Below the pieces are notes generated by a model. It ran no database searches and was not told the origin of the DNA. It worked only from the letters and a program-made list of their open reading frames with translations. A stretch of 38,655 nucleotides of DNA, from positions 1-38,655 of the forward strand of contig JAFYLD010000014.1 of NCBI GenBank assembly GCA_017537245.1, in the 5' to 3' direction. Below are positions 1 to 7,785 of this stretch, one piece after another; positions within the stretch are counted from its first letter, which is position 1; each line of letters starts with the position of its first letter. Made by a program: the position numbers and the translations under genes. The DNA is from Clostridia bacterium (lineage in GTDB: Bacteria; Bacillota; Clostridia; Oscillospirales; Acutalibacteraceae).

Positions 1-2
1 CA

Positions 3-275
3 AATCATAAAGAATCGGTTTTGATAAATCAATTACTTCGTTCTTCTACCTCAATAGGTGCGAATTTGCACGAAGCGCAATACGCTCAAAGTACAAACGA
101 TTTTATTTCTAAATTTGAAATAGCACAAAAAGAATGTTATGAAACAGAATATTGGTTAGAGCTTCTTTTTGAGACGGGTTGTATGTCGGAAGAAGATTAC
201 AAAACATTTCAAAATGAATGTGGTGCAATCCGCAGAATGTTGATTTCATCTTTAAAAACAATTAAATCTAAATAA
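3..275 (+). CDS. Four-helix bundle protein (23S rRNA-intervening-sequence type), 5'-truncated
   Basis: The frame is open from base 3 to the stop at 273-275. The visible 90 residues contain the family-typical stretch LLRSSTSIGANLHEA followed by two amphipathic helices and a Lys-rich end. Members are usually about 115-125 residues, so roughly the first quarter lies upstream of the window; the in-frame TTG at 21 is internal, not a start. These small helical proteins were first found inside 23S rRNA intervening sequences but often stand alone in genomes. They form pentamers of four-helix bundles and have no proven enzymatic role. No rRNA sequence is visible here, so this is probably a stand-alone copy. 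A strong terminator follows directly. Family assignment rests on the SIGAN motif and is fairly secure. Confidence 0.8.
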   Translation, partial: NHKESVLINQLLRSSTSIGANLHEAQYAQSTNDFISKFEIAQKECYETEYWLELLFETGCMSEEDYKTFQNECGAIRRMLISSLKTIKSK

Positions 276-280
276 ACGTT

Positions 281-327
281 AAAGGGCTATCTCACAAAAC
301 AATTTGTGAGATAGCCCTTTTAAATTT
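281..327 (+). terminator. Rho-independent terminator after the four-helix bundle gene
   Basis: A perfect 18-bp stem (281-298 with 303-320, core GGGCTATCTCAC) closes a 4-base loop and is followed by TTTTAAATTT. It begins six bases after the stop codon, so it ends the transcript of the truncated gene. Confidence 0.9.
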
Positions 328-348
328 GTCTCATACCGTAACAAGCAG

Positions 349-391
349 GGAAAATGTACGGCACATTTTCCAAACTTTAGGAGAACCTAAA
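349..391. repeat. Two adjacent small hairpins in an intergenic stretch
   Basis: GGAAAATGT (349-357) pairs with ACATTTTCC (363-371) across a 5-base loop. TTTAGG (376-381) pairs with CCTAAA (386-391) across AGAA. The stretch 328-459 has no open frame with a ribosome binding site. The paired hairpins without a T-tract look more like a dispersed palindromic element than a terminator. No second copy lies in this window. Confidence 0.4.
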
Positions 392-459
392 ACCCTTCGC
401 AATCCATGCCCCTATTTTACAAGCTGACTTTTTTGCTTAACTAAAGATAAAATTTATTA

Positions 460-1086
460 TTAAGCCTTATTCTCCCAACTGTACTTATCATCAATCACAT
501 GAAGAATAGGATGTGTGGTTCGCATAGAATAATAAGACCACTCTTTACTATAAGTCTCAGCATCTTTTGCACATGCTATAGGTACATAAGTATAATGCTT
601 ATCTTGATGATATTCTAAAGATATCACATATTCACCACATTTATTGCACCTATACAAGTAACACTCGTCATAAGATATACCTTTTCCCCCATATGATTTT
701 ATTTCTTGAAAATCAAAACTTTTATAGGCAACTTTAGGGTCAAAATGTTTGAATGAACAACACATAAAAGGCTCTGGTTTCCACTTCTTTATGTAGTGAC
801 TCATAAGTAATACCACATATTTATCAAATATCGAATATGTGCTTTTGGTGTAAGTGTTGTGCTTTGCATACTTGCTCACATTTCTATTTAATGATGTTTT
901 ATGAACGAACCAAAGAAACAACAAGGAAATAAACGCGACAACCACGCCTATGTTGAATTTACCATTACCTAATGCAATTAAAACATATATTGCAATTGCT
1001 ATAAATGCTATAGTATATATCAATAGCATTATTGAATGATAAATGACATCACCTTTTGTACCTTTTTCCTCATGCCATCTAAGCAT
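460..1086 (-). CDS. Hypothetical two-helix membrane protein with a CxxC motif
   Basis: This 208-residue protein is not recognised. After a short charged start (about residues 1-14) there are two hydrophobic segments at about 16-38 and 44-62, which predicts a helical hairpin in the membrane. The remaining 140 residues are soluble and rich in Tyr, Lys and His. They contain CNKC, a plausible half zinc knuckle, and a separate CC pair (MCCSF). The start is supported by GGAGG seven bases upstream of the ATG. It appears to be a single-gene unit, with a candidate promoter at 1119-1148. No function can be assigned; the Cys residues suggest metal binding or redox structure. Confidence 0.65.
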   Translation of the reverse strand: MLRWHEEKGTKGDVIYHSIMLLIYTIAFIAIAIYVLIALGNGKFNIGVVVAFISLLFLWFVHKTSLNRNVSKYAKHNTYTKSTYSIFDKYVVLLMSHYIKKWKPEPFMCCSFKHFDPKVAYKSFDFQEIKSYGGKGISYDECYLYRCNKCGEYVISLEYHQDKHYTYVPIACAKDAETYSKEWSYYSMRTTHPILHVIDDKYSWENKA

Positions 1087-1118
1087 ACATTTTCCTCCAC
1101 CATTGTAGTTTGGTATTA

Positions 1119-1148
1119 ATTATAGTTTGCTTTGCAGAAAACTGTCCT
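1119..1148 (-). promoter_or_regulatory. Candidate sigma-A promoter of the CxxC membrane protein gene
   Basis: On the minus strand AGGACA (1143-1148) and TATAAT (1119-1124) are separated by 18 bases. The -10 is perfect; the -35 matches 4 of 6. The distance to the start codon (about 30 bases) is suitable. Confidence 0.4.
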
Positions 1149-1186
1149 CAAGGGTACAACCCTATGCACCGAGTTTTTTGTTTTTG

Positions 1187-3667
1187 TTATTCAACAAGTC
1201 CTTCAACAAGGTTTGTTTCGCTAAAGCCGCTTTGATCAAAACGTAGAGTCTTGATTTCGTAACGACCGAAATTGACGCTCAGTTCCTTGTCGTAGAAAGC
1301 GAGCTTACAAGACTGGTCGCACGCGGTTGGGTTAAATAGTCTTATGATATAACCGTCGCCGTTGTCTGCCTTTTTAAACGCGTTAATTGTAATAACAGAA
1401 GTGTCTTGTAGTTTAAGTGGTGAAGCAGGGATTGAACCAATACCCGTTGGGTAGAAGGAAAGTGCCATAGGCTTCATATTAAAGTGCTGAGCCTTTCTAG
1501 CAGCGCCCACTTTAAGTTCTTCGGTGGCGCCCACGCTAAATTGGAAGCTAAAGTCGCGTTCGCCCTGGTCGATATATGGCATATATCTGTCTTGTGGCAT
1601 AACAACGCGATCGTTTACAGGATGCGCGCAGTAAGATGCCGAACGTAAAAGTGTATATTTTAAATCGCCCGATTTACTGTCGAAGCAAGAAGCGTAAATG
1701 CCGTTGTTGATAGCAAGCAAACTATCGTTATCATCAGATACTCTAATGAATTTTTGTGATACGTTTTCTTCGTAATCGTCAAATAGTTTTTCTTCACCGT
1801 AAGGTTGTTCGCCAATGCAAACGCTATCTTTAATAGAGGTTGGAATATCAAGACGTAATAGTCTTTGTTTTTCGCCCCAGTTTACGCGAATATCTAGTTT
1901 GAGATCGCCACTTTCACCCAAAGTATATTTGAGTATAGCGTGTGAATTTTTGTAACCAAATACTGCTTCAATAGTTGTTTGAACGTCGCCGTCTTCAATA
2001 AGATGAACCGATGGAATTTCGTTATCAAGATACAAAAATTCTTTTGCCTCGGCAGGAGAGAGTAACTTGAATTCGCCAAGTTTTTCTTTAAATGCCGTTA
2101 CCATCATGCCCCATGGATCGAAGTCGTCGTTAAATACTTCAAGGCGGAAGGCACCGCCGTTAACGTAGTTTTTGCCGTTTTTAACGTACTCATCAACAAG
2201 ACCTGTATCGGCATTGATTTTAATAGTTGTACCTCCGCGACTAACAACCAGATAATTATCTTCGTTCTTAACTTCGGGAACTGGTCTTTCGTCAAAGGTT
2301 TCAAACGCGCAGTCAAAACGATTAAGTGTCATTGGAGCAAGTGTCGCTCTAAACAAAACGCGTTTTCTCCAGTTGATAGGAATTGTGCTATATTCTTTTT
2401 CGCACTGTGAAGGAATAACGTTGCCATCCTTATCGTAAACCACAGGCTTCATGAAATATAGATTGCGGTCTTGATCCCAAAGGTTAAACTCACAAGCGAT
2501 ATCTTCAGTAATTTCGTACGGATAGGGGTTATAAGCAAAAATCGGAATCTTATCGCTATCTGCCTTCTTTTGTCCGCTAGCAAGCGCGAAAAACGCTTTT
2601 GCTTTGAGTCTGGTTAGAATTTCGATAGCGTGGTCCATCATTCTAATGCCCATTTCTTCGGCAGGTTGAATAGATGAGCCAGGTAACACGTCGTGGAATT
2701 CTACCGTCATAATGTCATACATAGCGTCGGCAAGGTCTTTCATTGGGTATTCCATAAGACCTTCATTTGCCGCGTGTGAACACATAATTTCGGTAAGGTA
2801 GTAAATGTTTTCGGCAGCTCGGTGCTTTTGCTTTACACGAATTTGCGAACTATAACAACCAACTGCCCAACACCAAAGACTATGGTCAACCTCTGGTAGG
2901 TCGTGATATTTCATTGTTTCTGCAAGGTATTCTTCAGGGGTAGAGTGTATAAGCTCGATATCTTTTGCGGCCAAATCTTTTTTAAGCTCAACGAGATCGT
3001 CAAGGTCTTTTTTAGATGGACCGCCGCCGTGGTTACCAATACCCCAAAGTCGCATATTTATATCGTTATCTGGGCATTTATCTACGGTGTAGCCTATGTA
3101 TTCGGCTGCCTGTCCTTTTGGTGTGCTATACCAACCGTCCGGACGCATACCGATAATCTTTGAACCATCGTAACCTACCCAAGTGTAATCGCTTGCAGGA
3201 AGTTCCATGTGTTGTGGTTGTGGGCGCATGTGAACGTAGCCCTTGTAACCGCTCTTTGCCATAATTTGAACAAGACCGCGGCTGTGACCAAAAGAGTCAA
3301 AGTTGATAGCAACGTGTGGCGCTTTTTGGAATTTTTCTAAGAAGTATTTTCTACCATTTAGCATCTGTCGAGCAAAACTTTCACCCGAAGGCATATTACA
3401 GTCAGGTTGTACGTGCCAACCACCCATAATGTGCCATTTACCTCTTTTTACAAGGTCTTGAATTCTACCGAACAACTCTGTGTCAAATTGTTCAATCCAG
3501 TCGTAAAGCAATACTTCGTTATGACAGAATATGTAGTCTTCATACTGCTCACAAAAATCCGCAGCAATACGGAAAGTAGAAAGCGCCTCGGCAGCGCCTT
3601 CCTCCCATTCCCATTGCCAAATAGGGTCAAGGTGGGCATTACAAATGATATACGTTTTCTTAGCCAT
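1187..3667 (-). CDS. GH38 alpha-mannosidase
   Basis: An 826-residue glycoside hydrolase family 38 enzyme, a retaining, metal-dependent alpha-mannosidase. The N-terminal catalytic domain shows the metal ligands in AHLDPIW (His12, Asp14), the nucleophile region NFDSFGHS (Asp124) and EFHDVLPGSS (His325). The C-terminal half is the beta-rich GH38 region. No signal peptide is present, so it acts on imported mannosides in the cytoplasm. The start is set at the ATG at 3667 because AAGGAGG lies eight bases upstream; an in-frame ATG 33 bases earlier has no such site. It is the last gene of a minus-strand operon, 13 bases after the GNAT gene. Substrate linkage (alpha-1,2/1,3/1,6) cannot be read from the sequence. 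Confidence 0.93.
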   Translation of the reverse strand: MAKKTYIICNAHLDPIWQWEWEEGAAEALSTFRIAADFCEQYEDYIFCHNEVLLYDWIEQFDTELFGRIQDLVKRGKWHIMGGWHVQPDCNMPSGESFARQMLNGRKYFLEKFQKAPHVAINFDSFGHSRGLVQIMAKSGYKGYVHMRPQPQHMELPASDYTWVGYDGSKIIGMRPDGWYSTPKGQAAEYIGYTVDKCPDNDINMRLWGIGNHGGGPSKKDLDDLVELKKDLAAKDIELIHSTPEEYLAETMKYHDLPEVDHSLWCWAVGCYSSQIRVKQKHRAAENIYYLTEIMCSHAANEGLMEYPMKDLADAMYDIMTVEFHDVLPGSSIQPAEEMGIRMMDHAIEILTRLKAKAFFALASGQKKADSDKIPIFAYNPYPYEITEDIACEFNLWDQDRNLYFMKPVVYDKDGNVIPSQCEKEYSTIPINWRKRVLFRATLAPMTLNRFDCAFETFDERPVPEVKNEDNYLVVSRGGTTIKINADTGLVDEYVKNGKNYVNGGAFRLEVFNDDFDPWGMMVTAFKEKLGEFKLLSPAEAKEFLYLDNEIPSVHLIEDGDVQTTIEAVFGYKNSHAILKYTLGESGDLKLDIRVNWGEKQRLLRLDIPTSIKDSVCIGEQPYGEEKLFDDYEENVSQKFIRVSDDNDSLLAINNGIYASCFDSKSGDLKYTLLRSASYCAHPVNDRVVMPQDRYMPYIDQGERDFSFQFSVGATEELKVGAARKAQHFNMKPMALSFYPTGIGSIPASPLKLQDTSVITINAFKKADNGDGYIIRLFNPTACDQSCKLAFYDKELSVNFGRYEIKTLRFDQSGFSETNLVEGLVE

Positions 3668-3680
3668 ATTAAAAGCCTCC

Positions 3681-4184
3681 TTATTCAAGTGTGTATACAA
3701 AATTTAATTTTTCGATATTTTCGTTACCCTTTGTCATAAGAGGGTAGGTGCCTTTTACCTTGTCACAAATTGACGATAACCTTTTAAAATTATCGTCAAC
3801 CTCAATAAACGCGTCGCAAGATTCACGAGTACCAACTATTTGCTTAAATCCCGCCTGGGTATAAAACTTAATAACCCCTTCGCTAGACGGCTTTAAAAAG
3901 TAAAAAGCGTCACTTTCGGTTTGCGTTTTACAAAAAAGCTTACTCATAAGTCCTTGATGTCTAAAATCACTATGTGTTGTAACAGCATAAATATAATACG
4001 CTTTGCGTCTTTCTTCGTTTATATTAAGCGTACAAGGGATTTTAAAGTACATAGCGGCAACTCGACCGTCTATTTCTAACGTTTCTATGCAGTCAAAAAA
4101 CAGGTCGAATAACATATTATCAAACTCGGGTTCCGAGCCAAACGCCGCGTTATAAAGCGACTTGCATTGTTCTAGTTTTGTCAT
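3681..4184 (-). CDS. GNAT-family N-acetyltransferase
   Basis: A 167-residue acetyltransferase-like protein. The GNAT core is visible as YYIYAVTTHSDFRHQGLMSKLF (about residues 58-79): a beta-strand, then the acetyl-CoA loop with R/Q-x-x-G-x-x equivalent RHQGLM. It is followed by the late GVIKFYTQAGFK element common in GNATs. The start is taken at the ATG at 4184 because its ATGA overlaps the stop of the upstream gene and AAAGGA precedes it; an upstream in-frame ATG lacks both. Translational coupling to the DUF2156 gene is expected. The acceptor substrate is unknown. Confidence 0.85.
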   Translation of the reverse strand: MTKLEQCKSLYNAAFGSEPEFDNMLFDLFFDCIETLEIDGRVAAMYFKIPCTLNINEERRKAYYIYAVTTHSDFRHQGLMSKLFCKTQTESDAFYFLKPSSEGVIKFYTQAGFKQIVGTRESCDAFIEVDDNFKRLSSICDKVKGTYPLMTKGNENIEKLNFVYTLE

Positions 4185-5062
4185 ATATTTTCCTTTATTG
4201 TGCAAATGTATTTTGGTAAGATAATTTGTGGTTTATAAGAAAGTTTTGAGCGTCTTAGTCCCTCAATTCCCAAATCGTCTTCTCGATTTATATATTGGTA
4301 GTTTTGCGCATTTCTTGCGGCAAACTCGCGGTTGATTACCGCATAAGCGGTATCAAATCCCGAAAGCGCTTTCTCGGTATGAATATTATAAATTTGGTCG
4401 TTGATTTTAGAGCCTAGTGAAAAAGCCACTACCTCGTCGGCGATAATTATTGCGCCTCCGTCAAGATTTAAAAATTCGAGATTATCAAGCATTAATTCAA
4501 CACCGTGCATCTCGGTTTTTAGTTCTTCATCCTTATCGCTATATTGAGCGTACCATTTTTTAGCGCAAAGCTTAACTTTTTCTAAATTATCGGCAGTTAT
4601 TTCTTCGTAGTGCCAATCAAATTGCTTTGAAAAAGTCGAGATATGATTGCGTTTTGAGTGGTATTTTTTGCCCGACAAGTTTATAAGGTCGGTCGAATTG
4701 TAGATATAGTCAAATTCGTTGCGACTTTCAAATATGTCGTAATGCTCGCCGTAATGCTTTTTAAACTCGTCAAACCGTTTGCCCGCCTGCGCCCAAACGC
4801 TTGGCATATAACCTAGATGGTCGATGATTTTTTTAACACCATCGGCAATATCAATATCGCCAATCGGCAACGAAAATGTTTCAATACTGTCGTCATACGA
4901 TTTAAGATAAAGCACGCCGTCGGCTATACAGTAACAGTTGTTATAAAGCGGTTGCCATATAAGCAAATTAGTAAAACTTAATTCGCAAGTAAGTTCGTCC
5001 GCACCCTGCAAAAACGGTGTTAGCACGTCCTTGTCGCAAAGCTCAATTTTCTTAAAATTCAT
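4181..5062 (-). CDS. DUF2156 (lysyl-phosphatidylglycerol synthase C-terminal-like) protein
   Basis: A 293-residue protein resembling the DUF2156/LPG_synthase_C fold, a double-GNAT-like domain also found at the end of MprF. Features seen are the N-terminal ELSFTNLLIWQPLY segment and the central YHSKRNHISTFSKQF stretch. Towards the end GFDTAYAVINREFAARN is followed by YINREDDLGIEGLRRSK, which is characteristic of the family. No membrane segments are present, so it is a soluble stand-alone form. It is first in an operon with a GNAT protein (ATGA overlap) and the GH38 mannosidase. Stand-alone members are poorly characterised, so an aminoacyl or acyl transfer role is only inferred. The upstream ribosome binding site is weak. 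Confidence 0.8.
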   Translation of the reverse strand: MNFKKIELCDKDVLTPFLQGADELTCELSFTNLLIWQPLYNNCYCIADGVLYLKSYDDSIETFSLPIGDIDIADGVKKIIDHLGYMPSVWAQAGKRFDEFKKHYGEHYDIFESRNEFDYIYNSTDLINLSGKKYHSKRNHISTFSKQFDWHYEEITADNLEKVKLCAKKWYAQYSDKDEELKTEMHGVELMLDNLEFLNLDGGAIIIADEVVAFSLGSKINDQIYNIHTEKALSGFDTAYAVINREFAARNAQNYQYINREDDLGIEGLRRSKLSYKPQIILPKYICTIKENI

Positions 5063-5092
5063 TATCTACCCAATACCTTATTATTTTAATAA

Positions 5093-5122
5093 ATAATAAC
5101 ACATTTTTGCTTTAATATTCAA
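5093..5122 (-). promoter_or_regulatory. Candidate promoter of the DUF2156-GNAT-GH38 operon
   Basis: On the minus strand TTGAAT (5117-5122) and TATTAT (5093-5098) are spaced by 18 bases, about 30 bases before the start codon. Both hexamers deviate from consensus by one or two bases. Confidence 0.4.
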
Positions 5123-5282
5123 TAGCAAATTAACATATTTTAGTAAAGCGGGGGTTTCTAGGTGATGAAAATATGCAAAATTATGTGAATAATGCATAAA
5201 AGATATTAACAAAAACCTAAATGTAAAGACTTTTTTGTATAAAATGCACAAAAAATCACGCAAATATTGTTTTTAGTACCAC

Positions 5283-5311
5283 TTGAAAACAGGTGGTGAA
5301 TAATGTATTAT
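5283..5311 (+). promoter_or_regulatory. Candidate promoter of the glgP operon
   Basis: TTGAAA (5283-5288) and TATTAT (5306-5311) have a 17-base spacer. The following 50-base leader contains GGAG ten bases before the glgP ATG. Confidence 0.6.
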
Positions 5312-5364
5312 AATAAAGTAAATAATAAACTAAAAAAATTATATCTTTTTCTGGAGATGTTATT

Positions 5365-7767
5365 ATGACAAAATATACCATTACAGCGCTTAAAGAAATG
5401 CTTGAAAAAAAGCTTTCTCACAATTTTGGTGTTACACCGGAGCAAGCTTCTGACGACATTTTTTATAAAGCGACTGTACTTGTGCTGCTAGACATTATGA
5501 GTGAGCGCAAAGCCGAGTTTAAAAAGGCTGTTGACGAGCAAGAAAGTAAGACTATTTACTATCTTAGTATGGAGTTCTTGATGGGCCGCTCTCTTAAAAA
5601 CAACCTCTATAACCTTGATCTAACCGAAACAATGCGAAAAGCGCTCAAGAGCTACAAGGTAAACCTTGATAATCTTTTCGAGCTAGAGCCTGACGCAGGT
5701 CTTGGCAACGGAGGTCTTGGTCGTTTGGCAGCCTGCTTTTTAGATGGTCTTTCAAGCAGCAGCTATTCTGCTATGGGTTATTGCATCAAGTACGAGCTTG
5801 GTATATTCCGTCAAAAATTGGTTGACGGTTGGCAGACCGAAATGCCGGACTTTTGGCTACCTGGTGGCGAGGTTTGGCTAGAGCAACGTCCACACTCTGC
5901 CGTTGACGTTCATTTTGACGGCTATATCGACGAGTGGTGGGACAACAACTATCACCACGTTGAGCACAAAAATTACCTTAACGTTCGCGCTATGCCTTAC
6001 GACCTTAAATGCGCAGGTAAAGACGGCAAAACCGTAAACGTGCTTCGTCTTTGGAGCGCCGAGTGTCAAGATTTTGATATGTCTGCGTTTAGTCAGGGTG
6101 ACTACGTGCGCGCTATTGAGCAACGCGCGTCTGCCGAGGCTATTTCAAAAATTCTTTACCCAGAGGATAATCACCCCGAGGGTAAATCACTTCGTCTTCG
6201 TCAGCAGTATTTCCTAGTATCTGCATCGGTTCAAGATATTCTTAACCGTCACATGCGCAAGTACAACACGCTAGAAAACCTACCAGACAAGGTAGCAATT
6301 CATATTAACGATACCCACCCAACACTTGCTATTCCAGAGCTTATGCGCTTGTTACTCGACGAGTGCGGCTATTCTTGGGAAAAGGCGTGGGATTTGGTAA
6401 CACGTACCGTTGCCTACACCAACCACACCATCATGGCCGAAGCGCTAGAGTGCTGGCAGGTAAGTATGTTTAGACACAGAATGCCACGTATTTACCAAAT
6501 TGTTGAAGAAATCGACCGCAGATATCGTGCGGAGGTTATCGCAAAAACGGGTGACTACGCTCTCGCAGAGCGCACTGCTATTATTTCGGGCGGTGTTGTT
6601 CGCATGGCAAACCTTTGTGTTGCAGCGAGTCACACAGTAAACGGCGTGTCAAAACTTCATAGTGATATTATTAAAGACCAACTCTTTAACGATTACTATA
6701 AGATGACACCCGATAAGTTCACAAACGTAACAAACGGTATCGCTCACCGCAGATGGCTTTGTCAAGCAAACCCAGAGCTTACCGCATTTATTACCGAGCT
6801 TATCGGCGACGGATTTATCAAAGACGCGTCACAACTTGAAAAGCTTATGGCTTTTGCCGATGATAAAACAGTGTTAAGCCGTCTTGCCGAAATTAAATAC
6901 GGCAACAAGGTGCGCCTTGCAAACTACGTGCAAAAAAATCTTGGCGTTACAATAGATCCTAATTCAGTAGTAGATATGCAGGTTAAGCGCCTACACGAAT
7001 ACAAGCGTCAACACATGAACGCGCTTCATATAATCACCGATTATCTCTATATCAAAAATAATCCAAACGCTCCTTTCACCCCAAAGACCTATATCTTTGG
7101 CGCAAAGGCGGCTCCGGGTTACCTCTTTGCAAAAGAGATTATTCAAATGATTTACAAGCTTTCGGTTATTATTAATAACGATCCACAGGTTAAAGATAAG
7201 CTAAAGTTACTCTTCCTCGAGGATTATCGCGTAACCTTGGCCGAGCTTATGATTCCTGCGGCCGAAATTAGTGAGCAAATCTCACTTGCATCTACCGAGG
7301 CTAGCGGCACCGGTAATATGAAGTTTATGATGAACGGCGCTATTACCTTGGGTACCGAAGACGGCGCAAACGTTGAAATTCACTCAGCGGTAGGCGACGA
7401 CAATATCATAATCTTTGGTATGCAAACACCGGAAGTGTTAAAGATTCAAAAAACTGGTTATAATCCAATGCAGTATTATAACAACAACGCCGATTTGCGT
7501 CATGCGCTTAACTTTATCGGTAAGGGTATTGACGGCAAGAATTTTGACAACATTTATAATACTCTTAAAAACGTTGACCACTATATGGCTCTTGCCGATT
7601 ATGCCGACTATTGCGAGGCGCACAAAAAGGCTATGGATCTATATAACACACCCGAAGTTTGGAACAAAATGTCACTTACCAATATTGCTGCTTCGGGTAT
7701 TTTTGCGGCAGACCGCTCAATAAACGACTACGCAAAGAATATTTGGGGACTAGATAAGGTTAAATAA
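5365..7767 (+). CDS. glgP: Glycogen/maltodextrin phosphorylase (GT35)
   Basis: An 800-residue alpha-glucan phosphorylase that releases glucose-1-phosphate from glycogen, starch or maltodextrins in the cytoplasm. Length fits the family (about 800-850). The N-terminal signature YYLSMEFLMGRSL and GLGNGGLGRLAACFLDGL are present, as is IHINDTHPTLAIPELMR. The pyridoxal-phosphate site is EASGTGNMKFMMNGA with Lys653 as the Schiff-base lysine. It is followed 18 bases later by a GH13 glycosidase, so the pair would combine hydrolysis and phosphorolysis of alpha-glucans. Sequence alone does not distinguish glycogen from maltodextrin preference (glgP versus malP). Confidence 0.96.
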   Translation: MTKYTITALKEMLEKKLSHNFGVTPEQASDDIFYKATVLVLLDIMSERKAEFKKAVDEQESKTIYYLSMEFLMGRSLKNNLYNLDLTETMRKALKSYKVNLDNLFELEPDAGLGNGGLGRLAACFLDGLSSSSYSAMGYCIKYELGIFRQKLVDGWQTEMPDFWLPGGEVWLEQRPHSAVDVHFDGYIDEWWDNNYHHVEHKNYLNVRAMPYDLKCAGKDGKTVNVLRLWSAECQDFDMSAFSQGDYVRAIEQRASAEAISKILYPEDNHPEGKSLRLRQQYFLVSASVQDILNRHMRKYNTLENLPDKVAIHINDTHPTLAIPELMRLLLDECGYSWEKAWDLVTRTVAYTNHTIMAEALECWQVSMFRHRMPRIYQIVEEIDRRYRAEVIAKTGDYALAERTAIISGGVVRMANLCVAASHTVNGVSKLHSDIIKDQLFNDYYKMTPDKFTNVTNGIAHRRWLCQANPELTAFITELIGDGFIKDASQLEKLMAFADDKTVLSRLAEIKYGNKVRLANYVQKNLGVTIDPNSVVDMQVKRLHEYKRQHMNALHIITDYLYIKNNPNAPFTPKTYIFGAKAAPGYLFAKEIIQMIYKLSVIINNDPQVKDKLKLLFLEDYRVTLAELMIPAAEISEQISLASTEASGTGNMKFMMNGAITLGTEDGANVEIHSAVGDDNIIIFGMQTPEVLKIQKTGYNPMQYYNNNADLRHALNFIGKGIDGKNFDNIYNTLKNVDHYMALADYADYCEAHKKAMDLYNTPEVWNKMSLTNIAASGIFAADRSINDYAKNIWGLDKVK

Positions 7768-7785
7768 TTTTTAAGGATGATAAAT

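Larger units (their letters stand above)
5063..5364. other. AT-rich intergenic region between divergent operons
   Basis: This 302-base stretch separates the divergent DUF2156 operon and glgP. It holds a candidate minus-strand promoter (5093-5122), a candidate plus-strand promoter (5283-5311) and the glgP leader with GGAG near 5352. The middle (5123-5282) is AT-rich with no supported gene. No clear riboswitch or strong operator was seen. Confidence 0.6.

Noticed and set aside
1150-1175. AGGGT-ACA-ACCCT hairpin plus T-run as a plus-strand terminator
   Set aside because: The stem is only five base pairs, is separated from the T-run by about ten bases, and no plus-strand gene precedes it.
5173-5197. 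ATGC...GCAT near-palindrome upstream of glgP as a sugar-repressor operator
   Set aside because: Only the outer four or five bases and an offset ATTAT/ATAAT pair match; it does not resemble a LacI-type site closely enough.
7777-7779. ATG as start of the GH13 gene
   Set aside because: It overlaps the AAGGA ribosome binding site; the GTG at 7786 is correctly spaced.
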